Source of the DNA: Lachnospiraceae bacterium
GTDB taxonomy: Bacteria > Bacillota > Clostridia > Lachnospirales > Lachnospiraceae
Reading direction: 5' to 3'
Length of the DNA: 64,000 nt
NCBI GenBank assembly: GCA_017465845.1
Contig: JAFTVH010000016.1
Location: 1 to 64,000, forward strand
Below, piece after piece: positions 34,370 through 43,330 of this stretch (position 1 is its first letter; each line of letters begins with the position of its first letter). The translations under genes were made by a program, and so were the position numbers. Under the pieces are notes generated by a model that was not told the origin of the DNA, ran no database searches, and was given only the letters and a program-made list of their open reading frames with translations.

Positions 34370-36016
34370 ATGGAACAGGTTGTAGAAATCAAATGTCCGA
34401 AATGTAAGAAGATGGTAAATCGCGATCTGGTAGTAAGGAAGAAATATGTGTGCTCTGAGTGTGGTTACTATTTCAGGGTAAAGGTCAATAACCGTATTCG
34501 TATGGTAGCTGACCCCAAGACCTTTACCCCCTGGTTTGAAGATATGCCTGTATGCAATCCCCTGAAATATGAAGGATATGAAGAAAAACTGGCTGAGACG
34601 AGAGAGAAGACAGGTACAGATGAAGCAGTGACAGTAGGTCAGTGCAAAGTATTTGGTGAGGATGCTGTACTGGGAATCTGTGAAAGCCGTTTCCTTATGG
34701 GAAGTATGGGGCACGTGGTGGGAGAGAAAGTCACCAGAATGATTGAAAAGGCTACGGAGCTGAAGCTGCCGGTATTTCTCTTCTGTTGTTCCGGCGGTGC
34801 CAGGATGCAGGAGGGTATCATTTCCCTGATGCAGATGGCTAAGACTTCTGCTGCAATCAAGAAGCATTCGGAAGCAGGACTTCTTTACTGTACCATTCTG
34901 ACGGATCCAACAACGGGAGGAGTTACCGCCAGCTTTGCCATGCTGGGAGATGTCATTATGGCCGAGCCGGGAGCACTCATTGGATTTGCCGGTCCAAGAG
35001 TCATTGAGCAGACCATTGGACAGAAGCTTCCCGAGGGTTTTCAGACTTCGGAATTTTTATTGGAACATGGTTTTATTGACGGAATTGTTTTAAGAGAGAA
35101 TTTAAAGAAAACGATATACTTCCTGATTAAGACTCATCAGTGTCGTGAAGGAAATTATGCAGATTTCCAGAAGAATCTGGATGTGCACTTCCAGTTAAAT
35201 GAAATCATGAAGGAACGCTCCTGGCTGGATATTCCCCGAACCGCATGGGAGAAAGTCAAGGCGGTCAGACAGGTTGACCGTCCGGCAGCTACTGATTACA
35301 TGCAGTATATTTTTGACTTTTTCGTAGAAGCCCACGGGGACCGTTATTATCGTGATGATGCAGCTATCGTAGGTGGTGTGGCTTTCGTGGATGGTCAGCC
35401 GGTAACAGTTATTGCGGATATCAAAGGTAAGGACTTTAAGGAATGCCAAAAGCGCAATTTCGGTATGCCCATGCCGGAAGGATATCGCAAAGCTCTGCGA
35501 CTTATGAAGCAGGCAGAGAAGTTCAATCGTCCTATCATTAGTTTTGTCAATACATCCGGCGCGTTCTGCGGTATTGAAGCCGAAGAAAGAGGACAGGGAG
35601 AGGCTATTGCCAGAAATCTTCTGGAAATGTCCTCCTTGAAAGTACCGGTGCTGTGTATTCTCATCGGAGAAGGCGGCAGCGGCGGTGCATTAGCGACCGC
35701 AGTCGGAAATGAAGTGTGGATGATGGAGAATGCAACCTATTCCATTCTTTCTCCGGAAGGCTTTGCATCCATCCTTTGGAAAGATTCCAATAAGGCAAAA
35801 GAAGCCAGTGAAGTGATGAATATCACTGCAGAAGATTTAAAACGTCTTGGTGTAATCGAGCAGATTATACCGGAATTCGGCGGCGCGGATAAGAAATCGG
35901 TAGAGTCTATCGGTGGATATATGAAGGAACAGATTAAGCTGTTTTTGGAGCGATACAGCGGTATGAGCGGCGAAGAAATTGCTGAACAGAGATATCAGCG
36001 TTTCCGGGCTTTTTAA
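34370..36016 (+). CDS. accDA: Fused acetyl-CoA carboxylase carboxyltransferase (AccD-AccA)
   Basis: A 548-residue single chain joining the two carboxyltransferase subunits that move carboxyl from biotin to acetyl-CoA. Residues about 1-255 are AccD. The zinc ribbon is C9, C12, C28 and C31 (CPKC, CSEC), followed by [20 protein letters not shown] and [15 protein letters not shown]. Residues about 270-548 are Acc[56 protein letters not shown] and [14 protein letters not shown]. No frameshift is visible at the junction. The biotin partners accB and accC are not in this operon or window. Confidence 0.94.
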   Translation: MEQVVEIKCPKCKKMVNRDLVVRKKYVCSECGYYFRVKVNNRIRMVADPKTFTPWFEDMPVCNPLKYEGYEEKLAETREKTGTDEAVTVGQCKVFGEDAVLGICESRFLMGSMGHVVGEKVTRMIEKATELKLPVFLFCCSGGARMQEGIISLMQMAKTSAAIKKHSEAGLLYCTILTDPTTGGVTASFAMLGDVIMAEPGALIGFAGPRVIEQTIGQKLPEGFQTSEFLLEHGFIDGIVLRENLKKTIYFLIKTHQCREGNYADFQKNLDVHFQLNEIMKERSWLDIPRTAWEKVKAVRQVDRPAATDYMQYIFDFFVEAHGDRYYRDDAAIVGGVAFVDGQPVTVIADIKGKDFKECQKRNFGMPMPEGYRKALRLMKQAEKFNRPIISFVNTSGAFCGIEAEERGQGEAIARNLLEMSSLKVPVLCILIGEGGSGGALATAVGNEVWMMENATYSILSPEGFASILWKDSNKAKEASEVMNITAEDLKRLGVIEQIIPEFGGADKKSVESIGGYMKEQIKLFLERYSGMSGEEIAEQRYQRFRAF

Positions 36017-36040
36017 AATAAAGAATAAGGATAAGGTCAA

Positions 36041-37159
36041 ATGCAGACGCAAGAGTTAGAAAGCAAAGTATTTCAGGGTGAGGTGCCGCACGGCAAAGAA
36101 GTGAATAGTAAAAATAAGAGCCTTAAGAAACTGCGTATTGGTGATTTATGTGCCAGGGTTCCGGTCATTCAGGGCGGCATGGGTGTAGGAGTCAGTCTGT
36201 CAGGTCTGGCTTCCGCAGTGGCAAACGCCGGGGGAATCGGCATTATCTCTACTGCGCAGATAGGTTTTCGTGATAAAGAGTTTGCCCGCAAACCACTGGA
36301 ATGCAATCTGAAGGCTGTTCATCAGGAAATACAGAAAGCAAGGGCTCTTGCACCAAAAGGTATCATTGGCGTTAACATTATGGTTGCCACACAGCATTAC
36401 GAAGAGTATGTGAAAGCGGCGGTGGAGGCCGGGGCTGACTGCATCATTTCCGGTGCAGGTTTACCTATGGATCTTCCTGCATTGACCAAAGAGTCTCACA
36501 CGAAAATTGCCCCCATTGTATCCAGCAAAAAAGCATTATATATTATTGCCAAGTATTGGATGAAAAAATATAACCGTAAGCCCGATTTTATTGTGGTGGA
36601 AGGGCCTCTTGCAGGCGGTCATCTGGGATTTAGCAGAGAAGATTTGAACCGCTTGACACCACAAATTTATGATGAAGAAGTGAAAGCTATCATAGACTGT
36701 GCTAAGGAAATGGAACTGGATGCGCCTGTGATTGTGGCAGGCGGTGTCTACACCAGGGAAGATATGCTGCACTATCTTGAGATGGGAGCAAGCGGTGTGC
36801 AGCTAGGCACAAGGTTTGTGACTACAAAAGAATGTGATGCCAGTGATGCGTATAAGCAGGCTTATATCAATGCTTCCGAAGAGGATATTGTAATCGTGAA
36901 CAGTCCGGTGGGAATGCCGGGAAGAGCGATTCATAATGCTTTCCTGGATAAAGTAAAAGCGGGGGAGCGATTTATGAGAGGCTGCAGGCAGTGCATCAAA
37001 ACATGCAAACCTGCCACTGCGCCCTATTGCATTACCGAGGCGCTAATAAATGCAGTGGAAGGCAGACTTGATGAGGGGCTTATTTTCTGTGGACAAAATG
37101 CCTATCGAGCACAAAGAATCGAAACGGTAGCAGAGATTATGGAGGAATTTACCTTATGA
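36041..37159 (+). CDS. FabK/nitronate monooxygenase-like flavoprotein
   Basis: A 372-residue FMN barrel related to FabK and to nitronate monooxygenases. Motifs are VIQGGMGVGVSLSGLASAVA, GGIGIISTAQIG, GVNIMVATQHYEEY, VEGPLAGGHLG and VIVAGGVYTREDM with VQLGTRFVTTKE. Compared with the fabK product it has a longer N-terminus and a C-terminal cysteine cluster (RGCRQCIKTCKPATAPYC). It overlaps fabH by 4 bp inside the fab operon. It may be a second reductase for particular enoyl chains or a nitronate-detoxifying enzyme; the sequence alone does not decide. Confidence 0.82.
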   Translation: MQTQELESKVFQGEVPHGKEVNSKNKSLKKLRIGDLCARVPVIQGGMGVGVSLSGLASAVANAGGIGIISTAQIGFRDKEFARKPLECNLKAVHQEIQKARALAPKGIIGVNIMVATQHYEEYVKAAVEAGADCIISGAGLPMDLPALTKESHTKIAPIVSSKKALYIIAKYWMKKYNRKPDFIVVEGPLAGGHLGFSREDLNRLTPQIYDEEVKAIIDCAKEMELDAPVIVAGGVYTREDMLHYLEMGASGVQLGTRFVTTKECDASDAYKQAYINASEEDIVIVNSPVGMPGRAIHNAFLDKVKAGERFMRGCRQCIKTCKPATAPYCITEALINAVEGRLDEGLIFCGQNAYRAQRIETVAEIMEEFTL

Positions 37160-38142
37160 AGATGAAGATAACCGGTACAGGAAGCGCACTTCCCAGAAAG
37201 GTTGTGACGAACACTCAGTTGACGGAGTGGATGGATACCTCAGATGAGTGGATTCGGGAAAGAACCGGCATTGCTGAGAGGCATCTTTCTACCGGGGAAA
37301 CTGTGGCATCTCTTGCGGCAGAAGCTTGCAGGAAAGCTCTGGAGCAGGCCGGAAAAACGGCAGAGGAAGTGGACATGATTCTTCTGGCTACCTGCTCACC
37401 TGAGTATCTTCTGCCCTGTTGTGCCTGTCAGGTGCAGCAGGAAATCGGCGCTGTGAATGCAGTCGCTTTTGATATTAATGCAGCCTGCTCAGGTTTTTTG
37501 TTCGGGCTGACTACAGCCAATGCCTACATTCAGTCCGGAATGTATCGTAATATTTTGATAGTGGGCAGTGAAGTGCTGTCTAAGCTTATGGACTGGGAGG
37601 ACCGTTCTACCTGTATTTTATTCGGTGACGGTGCAGGCGCTGTTTTGGCAGAAGCCGTGGAAGACGGAGAGTCCGGACTTGTGGACAGTGTGCAGAGATC
37701 GGATGGCAGTAAGGGAATGGTACTGAGCTGCAGAGAACGCATGATTTCTAATCCACTTTACAAAGAGGCTGCTGAGAGAACAAATCAGGAGAGCTTTTAT
37801 GTGCAGATGGATGGCCAGGCTGTTTATCGCTTTGCCACCAGACAGGTACCTGCATGCATCCGCGAAGTGCTTGAAAAAACCGGACTTACTGTGGAGGATA
37901 TTGATCTGTTTGTCCTGCATCAGGCCAATGTACGCATTATTGAAGCCGTGGCAAAACGTCTGGGAGCAGATATCGGGAAGTTTCCTATGAACCTTGACAG
38001 AGTAGGAAACATGTCATCTGCTACAATCCCGGTACTGTTAGATGAACTGAACAGGGAAGGAAGGCTGCATAGCGGAGACAGGCTTGTGCTGTCAGGGTTC
38101 GGAGCAGGACTTACATATGGTTCTTGCATTCTGATATGGTAA
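37156..38142 (+). CDS. fabH: Beta-ketoacyl-ACP synthase III
   Basis: A 328-residue initiating condensing enzyme (acyl-CoA plus malonyl-ACP). The catalytic triad is Cys111 (INAACSGFLFGL), His255 (FVLHQANVRI) and Asn285 (VGNMSSATIP). GTGSALPRKVVTN is the N-terminal signature. The ATG at 37156 overlaps the previous gene by 4 bp, with GGAGG 10 nt upstream. In many relatives fabH is first in the operon; here it is next to last. Confidence 0.96.
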   Translation: MKMKITGTGSALPRKVVTNTQLTEWMDTSDEWIRERTGIAERHLSTGETVASLAAEACRKALEQAGKTAEEVDMILLATCSPEYLLPCCACQVQQEIGAVNAVAFDINAACSGFLFGLTTANAYIQSGMYRNILIVGSEVLSKLMDWEDRSTCILFGDGAGAVLAEAVEDGESGLVDSVQRSDGSKGMVLSCRERMISNPLYKEAAERTNQESFYVQMDGQAVYRFATRQVPACIREVLEKTGLTVEDIDLFVLHQANVRIIEAVAKRLGADIGKFPMNLDRVGNMSSATIPVLLDELNREGRLHSGDRLVLSGFGAGLTYGSCILIW

Positions 38143-38166
38143 TTTGTAAGAAAAATGAGGTCGGGC

Positions 38167-38610
38167 ATGGAAAAGAAAGCAACTCTGGATTTGAACAGAT
38201 TGTTGGTAAGCCTGTTCAGCAATGTGATGGCTACAGAGGCAAAAGCTGTAATTACGGAAGAATTTAAGGATATCAGCAACAACGATATGCATATTATTGA
38301 AGCAATCGGTATTGAAGAGCCGCGCAGAATGTCCGACATAGCCAAGCGAATGGACGTAACAATGGGCACATTGACCACCAACATGAACAGTCTGGAGCAC
38401 AAAAAGTACATAGTGCGTCAGAGAAGTACCGAGGATAAACGTGTGGTTCTGGTGACACTGACTGACAAAGGCAGAAATGCTTTTTTCCATCACAGAGACT
38501 TTCATAAAAAGATGATTCGCGAAATTGTTAAAGATTTGAAAGAGGACGAGATGGAAGTGTTGATTCGGTGTCTGGAGAATCTGGACGGATTTTTTCGGAA
38601 AGACAAATAA
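38167..38610 (+). CDS. fabT: FabT-like MarR-family repressor
   Basis: A 147-residue winged-helix protein of the MarR family, the normal size for FabT. The recognition region is MSDIAKRMDVTMGTLTTNMN and the wing is STEDKRVVLVTLTDKG. The ATG at 38167 is preferred because GAGG lies 7 nt upstream; the ATG at 38155 has no site. It closes the fab operon, and its likely operator is the TTTGATAATCAAA dyad at 29580-29592, giving autoregulation by acyl-ACP as known for FabT of streptococci. Confidence 0.88.
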   Translation: MEKKATLDLNRLLVSLFSNVMATEAKAVITEEFKDISNNDMHIIEAIGIEEPRRMSDIAKRMDVTMGTLTTNMNSLEHKKYIVRQRSTEDKRVVLVTLTDKGRNAFFHHRDFHKKMIREIVKDLKEDEMEVLIRCLENLDGFFRKDK

Positions 38611-38658
38611 TAAGAGACGGATTCCTCAAAATCGAAGAATCGCCCCTATTTATCCAAC

Positions 38659-38710
38659 AAAAGCGCATATACAATACCGGTGAAATTCGGTATTCTATAT
38701 GTGCTTTTTT
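38659..38710. terminator. Terminator of the fab operon
   Basis: AAAAGCGCATATA and AATACCG pair with CGGTATT and TATATGTGCTTTT around an 8-nt loop, and TTTTTT follows. Its right arm contains the last codons of the convergent AraC-type gene. Confidence 0.88.
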
Positions 38711-39597
38711 CGATATTCATGAGCAGTGACACCTGTTATTTTCTTAAAGGACTTATTGAAGAAGCGATAATCCCCGAAGCCCACCTGCTCACTGATCTGA
38801 GTAATGGGCAGATTGGTGGTGGCTAACAGTTCACAGGCTTTCTCTACGCGGATGTGCTGCAGGTATTCCACCACACCGTATCCGGTGGCTTTTTTAAAAA
38901 GGCTGGAGAGATAGCTCTTACTGAGAAAAAAGGTGCCGGAGAGCTCTTCAATCGTGATTTTCTGGGCATAATTTTCTTTCAGATAAGCAATGCAGTCAGG
39001 AATCAGCTGATGCCGGAAAGCACTGCCGTCATTTTCGGAAGTTTCTTTGCCAAGCTTGTAAAAGCGGTGTATTTTAAGTAAAAGTTCGCACAGTAACAGC
39101 CGCAGGATTTCACGATAATTGATGCTTTGTGAGGTGAATTCCAGGTACATTTTCTCATAAAGCTGCTCGATTTCGGGGCGCATGGAGCCGGGAAGCTTTA
39201 AGTCAGGCGTGTAGATGATCTCTTCCGCGTACAGTGACTTGTACAGCATGATATCTGTCAGCTCTGTGAGAATCGGCAGGTCAATGTTGATACCGTCAAT
39301 GAACTGCGGCAGGAAAGACAGGTTGTATACCACCAGGTGCTCTGAATTGAGTTCATCGGTAGGATAGAAGCAATGAGGAACACCGGAGTTGATGATATAG
39401 AGCTCTCCCTTGGTAACCGGGTAAGTCATGCCGTCATAGACATGATACCCTCTGCCGTCACATACATACACGATTTCAATGAAATCGTGCGTATGATACG
39501 TAAGCGCGGAAAAGTCGCTATGATAGTATTTACCGATATAAAATGGAAGGTTTTGCAAAGGAAACATTTTTTGGGAAGTTAGGTTCGGGATGCTCAT
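38695..39597 (-). CDS. AraC-family transcriptional regulator
   Basis: A 300-residue regulator. The N-terminal cupin (YHTHDFIEIVYVCDGRGYHV, VTKGELYIINSGVPHCFYP) precedes the DNA-binding domain (ITIEELSGTFFLSKSYLSSL, LPITQISEQVGFGDYRFFNK, ITGVTAHEYRKK). AAAGGAG is 6 nt before the ATG. It is divergent from the GH78 gene 172 bp away and is probably its rhamnose-responsive activator, like RhaR/RhaS; the ligand is inferred from that neighbour. Confidence 0.92.
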   Translation of the reverse strand: MSIPNLTSQKMFPLQNLPFYIGKYYHSDFSALTYHTHDFIEIVYVCDGRGYHVYDGMTYPVTKGELYIINSGVPHCFYPTDELNSEHLVVYNLSFLPQFIDGINIDLPILTELTDIMLYKSLYAEEIIYTPDLKLPGSMRPEIEQLYEKMYLEFTSQSINYREILRLLLCELLLKIHRFYKLGKETSENDGSAFRHQLIPDCIAYLKENYAQKITIEELSGTFFLSKSYLSSLFKKATGYGVVEYLQHIRVEKACELLATTNLPITQISEQVGFGDYRFFNKSFKKITGVTAHEYRKKHI

Positions 39598-39769
39598 GGG
39601 AGACTCCTTTCCGGGCTTTTGATGCGGGTCAGCTTTCGGTTAATCCGTAATAATTGTTGTAATAATACTTTCTATTATTATAGCAATTGAAATGCAGGTG
39701 TCAAGAAATGAAAGAAAAGTGTCGTAAATTGCAGCAAGGATTATTACAGCAAAAAAAGGAGGACGCATA

Positions 39770-41473
39770 ATGGAAACAAGGGAAAGAAATGATATTTTCA
39801 GAGTAATGGGTGATGATGTAGCGATAGGGCAGGCAGATATCAGAAGCCGCAGATTTCTTTTACCCAAAAGAATCGTGTGGATGCAGGGAGATGTGAAGAA
39901 CAGTGAGGTGCTGCTTGAGGAAAGAGAACAGCAGATTTCTCTTGGAGCAACGAATCCCTGTATCATGCAAAATGCAGAAGGAAGGAAATCGTCCATCCTG
40001 CTTGACTATGGAGTTGAGATTCACGGCGGTATCCGGCTGCTTGCATGGCAGGACAGCACCGGAAACGGCGCCAAAGTGCGAATCAGATTCGGTGAGTCTG
40101 TGTCGGAAGCCATGGCGGAACCGGGTGGAGCGACCAACGCCACCAATGATCATGCCAGAAGAGATATGCTGGTGGAAGTGGGGTCGATGAGCATGAGCCA
40201 GATCGGTGAGACAGGATTTCGGTTTGTGCGAGTTGACCTGGAAGAGGATGAAGCTGTTCTGACGTTAAAAAGTATCTGTGCCGTACTGGTGTACAAGGAC
40301 GTGCCATACAGGGGAAGCTTCAGCTGCAGCGATTCTCTGCTCAATCGTATCTGGGATGTGGGAGCTTACACAGTACATCTGAATATGCAGGAGTATATCT
40401 GGGATGGCATCAAGAGAGACCGTCTGGTGTGGATAGGCGACATGCATCCGGAGATGATGACGGTTTCTGCGGTATTCGGAGAAGATTCTTCTGTGGAAAA
40501 GAGTCTTGATCTGATCAGAAAGGAGACGCCGCTGCCCGGCTGGATGAATACCATGGCCAGCTATTCCATGTGGTATGCCATTATTGTATATGACTGGTAC
40601 CTGCGCACTGGCAAAAAGGAATTTCTGGAGAAACAAAAGGATTATTTAAAGGGACTTTCAGACCAACTCTCGGAATATATTGATGAAAACGGAAAAGACA
40701 CAGTCACAAAGGGTCGTTTCCTTGACTGGCCGTCTGTTGGGAAAGACAAAGTGGTAGATGCCGGAGTCCAGGCACTGCATGTAATGGCGGTCAGAAGTCT
40801 GATCAAAATATTTGAAGTGCTTCATGAAGCACAGTATGCAGAGAAGTGCAAAGCAGATCTTGCGCGCCTGGAAAGCTGCCCGCAGGAGTATGAAGATTCC
40901 AAGCAGGCGGCTGCCCTTCTGGTAATGGCAGGGTTAAAGGATGCTTCCGCAGTTTACGAAGATATCCTGAAAAAAGGCGGCGCTAAGGGGATGTCTACCT
41001 TTATGGGATATTATATTTTGACTGCCATGGCCATGGCGGGAGATTATGAGAACTGCTTAAAGTGCATCAGAGAGTACTGGGGCGGAATGCTGAAACTGGG
41101 GGCAACTACGTTCTGGGAGGATTTTGATGTTGATTGGATGGAGAATGCTTCCAGAATCGATGAACTTCCCGAAGAAGGCAAGGTGGATGTGCACGCTTCT
41201 TATGGCGGCTATTGTTATAAGGGACACCGTCACAGCTTCTGCCACGGCTGGGCAAGCGGCGTTACGCCTTGGCTTTCTGAAAATGTGCTGGGAATCAAGA
41301 TACTGGAGCCTGGATGTAAGAAGGTGAAGATAGAGCCACATCTGGGCGACCTGGAGTGGGCGAAGGGGACTTATCCCACACCTTACGGTGAAATCTTTGT
41401 TTCTCATGTAAAAAAAGCAGACGGCAGTATCGAAAGCCGGGTGGAGGTACCGGAAGGCGTTTGTTGGGAGTAG
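39770..41473 (+). CDS. GH78 alpha-L-rhamnosidase-like enzyme
   Basis: A 567-residue glycoside hydrolase without signal peptide. The catalytic (alpha/alpha)6 barrel carries IWDGIKRDRLVWIGDMHPE, the GH78 signature with acidic D/E residues, and ATTFWEDFDVDWMENASR with a further catalytic Glu. The C-terminal domain has HSFCHGWASGVTPWLSENVL and VKIEPHLGDLEWAKGTYPTP. It is shorter than most GH78 enzymes (700 or more) because the N-terminal accessory domains are reduced to about 190 residues. AAAGGAGG precedes the ATG. It would act on rhamnosides taken up into the cell. Confidence 0.9.
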   Translation: METRERNDIFRVMGDDVAIGQADIRSRRFLLPKRIVWMQGDVKNSEVLLEEREQQISLGATNPCIMQNAEGRKSSILLDYGVEIHGGIRLLAWQDSTGNGAKVRIRFGESVSEAMAEPGGATNATNDHARRDMLVEVGSMSMSQIGETGFRFVRVDLEEDEAVLTLKSICAVLVYKDVPYRGSFSCSDSLLNRIWDVGAYTVHLNMQEYIWDGIKRDRLVWIGDMHPEMMTVSAVFGEDSSVEKSLDLIRKETPLPGWMNTMASYSMWYAIIVYDWYLRTGKKEFLEKQKDYLKGLSDQLSEYIDENGKDTVTKGRFLDWPSVGKDKVVDAGVQALHVMAVRSLIKIFEVLHEAQYAEKCKADLARLESCPQEYEDSKQAAALLVMAGLKDASAVYEDILKKGGAKGMSTFMGYYILTAMAMAGDYENCLKCIREYWGGMLKLGATTFWEDFDVDWMENASRIDELPEEGKVDVHASYGGYCYKGHRHSFCHGWASGVTPWLSENVLGIKILEPGCKKVKIEPHLGDLEWAKGTYPTPYGEIFVSHVKKADGSIESRVEVPEGVCWE

Positions 41474-41595
41474 GAATCCTGAAATCCATAGTGTATATTA
41501 TTTTCTGCTTTTCAAATAATATGATTTGGGCGTAAAAAAATATTTTGCCGCCCCTGATACCAGGTAAAAATGATACACACAAATGGAGGAAAAAG

Positions 41596-41895
41596 ATGGA
41601 TTCAGATAAAAAAGACTTAGGCGCAAAGCTCGCCTATGCAGCTCTTGACGAAGTCCCGGAAACGAAAGCAGACGCGAAAGAAATTGTAGGTCTTGTAAAA
41701 ACGAGCGGCCGGATAACAGGCTACCAGCTTTCCGATGGCGAGACAGTTTCCAAGGAAGAAGGTGTAGCTATGGCAAAAGCAGGAGAAATCCAGGGCGTAG
41801 GCATTGCTCACCGAAAGGATTCCGAATATTTGAAATCCCTGCCCGATGGCTCGGAAGATAATAACCTTGGAAATCTGCCTTCTGTCAGCGGGTGA
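41596..41895 (+). CDS. DUF3892 protein
   Basis: A 99-residue protein of the DUF3892 family. The C-terminal half ITGYQLSDGETVSKEEGVAM, then KAGEIQGVGIAHRKDSEYLK and LPDGSEDNNLGNLPS, is the conserved part. Its function is unknown. GGAGG is 6 nt before the ATG at 41596. Its neighbours are the GH78 gene upstream and the AbiF module downstream. No transmembrane segment is seen. Confidence 0.85.
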   Translation: MDSDKKDLGAKLAYAALDEVPETKADAKEIVGLVKTSGRITGYQLSDGETVSKEEGVAMAKAGEIQGVGIAHRKDSEYLKSLPDGSEDNNLGNLPSVSG

Positions 41896-41926
41896 ATGAA
41901 ATAGTAAAAGGGGCTATGAGCCGGAA

Positions 41927-41963
41927 GTGAGGAAATGAGTGGGAATTCCCATTCATTTCTCAC
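41927..41963. repeat. Long palindrome in the gap before abiF
   Basis: GAAATGAGTGGGAA (41932-41945) pairs with TTCCCATTCATTTC (41946-41959) with one mismatch and no loop, flanked by GTGAG and CTCAC. No T-run follows. The rest of the gap to 42130 holds a TATAAT-like motif near 42017 and a ribosome site before an 8-codon reading frame (42057-42080, MINMANK), perhaps the stub of a lost gene. Confidence 0.6.
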
Positions 41964-42131
41964 CTGCTATGCGGGTGGTGCAACAAATGCTTATAGCGCA
42001 ATCACCTTTGCGCAGTATAATAGAGGTGTCCAAGCCACTACTATAGGAAGGAAAGATGATTAATATGGCCAATAAGTAAAGTGAACAGTAACCTTTTCAC
42101 TTCACACTTATACTTTTTTGAGAAAGAATTC

Positions 42132-42159
42132 TTGACAGTCACATTAAAAAGTGTATAAT
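42132..42159 (+). promoter_or_regulatory. Promoter of the abiF RNA and gene
   Basis: TTGACA (42132-42137), a 16-nt spacer and TATAAT (42154-42159). The predicted start is at about 42166, so the transcript begins with the structured RNA. Confidence 0.85.
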
Positions 42160-42165
42160 ATTATT

Positions 42166-42216
42166 AACAGAACCCACCACGCCTCTGATTTCATGCGCAA
42201 CCCGGTGGGACTTTTA
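42166..42216 (+). ncRNA. abiF-type structured RNA (candidate RNA antitoxin)
   Basis: CCCACC (42173-42178) pairs exactly with GGTGGG (42204-42209), and CGC (42180-42182) with GCG (42195-42197) inside. Then come ACTTTTA and the abiF ribosome site. An RNA of this layout upstream of AbiF/AbiD-type genes is known as the abiF RNA motif, and recent work describes such RNAs as antitoxins for the HEPN toxin; both points are from memory. The exact 3' end is not visible. Confidence 0.7.
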
Positions 42217-42233
42217 CATTTATGGGGTGTTTT

Positions 42234-43142
42234 ATGTTTCAATATCCAAAACAAATATTAACAATAGCGCAACAAGTGCAATCATATATTGACGCGGGTA
42301 TGGCAATTACCTCCTATGATGATGTAGAAAATGCATTAAAGTCAATTGGTTTTTACCGACTGCGAGGATATTCGTTTCATTTGTATGATAATTCTACAAA
42401 GAAATATGTTCCGGGAACAAAATTTGAAGATATCCTGAAGTTGTATCACTTTGATCAGAATCTTTCAGTTTTGATCTTTTCAATGATTTCTAAAATCGAA
42501 GTGGCTTTAAGGGTTAGATTGGTCGAAGCCTTGTTAATTCATGGAGATGCATTGATTTTACAGGATTCATCAATCTTTAATGAGAAAAAAATGTATTGGC
42601 AGAATATGTCAACGATTGCATCGGAAATAGCACGTTCTAATGATGTGTTTATTAAACATAATTTTGACAATCATGAGGGTGAAGTGCCTGTGTGGGCAGT
42701 AGTAGAAGTGCTTTCCTTTGGAACCTTATCAAAGATAATTAAAAACTTGAAAACCGGTACAGGCAGTACTTATGCAATTTTGGCAAGCAACTACAAATAT
42801 ACTTCTAAAAAGGGAAATTTGGTAAGTCCATCACAGAAAATGTTTGCCTCATGGGTGCAGGGAGTTTCTGTTCTGCGCAATATGTGTGCACATAATTCCA
42901 GAATATATAATAGAACGATACATACGACACCGGAAATTCTGGACGTTGATAAAATTACGCCGCCTCCAGCTCATAATGGTTTATATCAAATCTTGTTAGC
43001 AATGAAATATCTGAGATCCTCAGATGAAGAATGGAAAGCATTTGTTGATGAATTGGATAAATTGTTTCAAAATAACAGTAGCGTTATTAGTCTCACAGCA
43101 ATGAATCTTCCGGCAGATTGGAAAACACATTTGAGTGTTTAA
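42234..43142 (+). CDS. abiF: AbiF-type (Abi_2) HEPN ribonuclease toxin
   Basis: A 302-residue abortive-infection protein of the Abi_2 family. LTIAQQVQSYIDAGM and LKSIGFYRLRGYSFHLYDN are the conserved N-terminal part. ISKIEVALRVRLVEAL follows. The HEPN catalytic motif is VSVLRNMCAHNSRIYNR with Arg215 and His220 (Rx4H). The product is expected to cut RNA and to stop growth during phage attack unless held in check. The ATG at 42234 is preferred (GGGGTG 4 nt upstream) over 42222. Codon use is AT-richer than in neighbouring genes, which fits horizontal transfer. It is preceded by its own promoter and the structured RNA at 42166 and ends at a strong terminator. Confidence 0.88.
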   Translation: MFQYPKQILTIAQQVQSYIDAGMAITSYDDVENALKSIGFYRLRGYSFHLYDNSTKKYVPGTKFEDILKLYHFDQNLSVLIFSMISKIEVALRVRLVEALLIHGDALILQDSSIFNEKKMYWQNMSTIASEIARSNDVFIKHNFDNHEGEVPVWAVVEVLSFGTLSKIIKNLKTGTGSTYAILASNYKYTSKKGNLVSPSQKMFASWVQGVSVLRNMCAHNSRIYNRTIHTTPEILDVDKITPPPAHNGLYQILLAMKYLRSSDEEWKAFVDELDKLFQNNSSVISLTAMNLPADWKTHLSV

Positions 43143-43214
43143 AATTTATCGATCTGCATAAAATACAAATACAGACCTAATCAAGCTTCTTAGGCTCAAA
43201 CCGATTAGGCCTTC

Positions 43215-43247
43215 GGCGAAGTGTTACGATAAGCACTTCGCCTTTTT
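43215..43247 (+). terminator. Terminator of the AbiF module
   Basis: GGCGAAGTG (43215-43223) pairs with CACTTCGCC (43234-43242), followed by TTTTT. A second dyad, CTAATC/GATTAG, lies just upstream. Confidence 0.85.
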
Positions 43248-43330
43248 ACGGGATTCGCACTTTTAATATACACGCTTTTCGGAATTGTGTAGCTATGTTA
43301 TGATTGATGCAAATATTAGTAACGCCTTAG

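Noticed and set aside
33881..34867. 328-codon minus-strand frame opposite fabZ and accDA
   Set aside because: It runs antisense to two essential genes and has a composition typical of a shadow frame.
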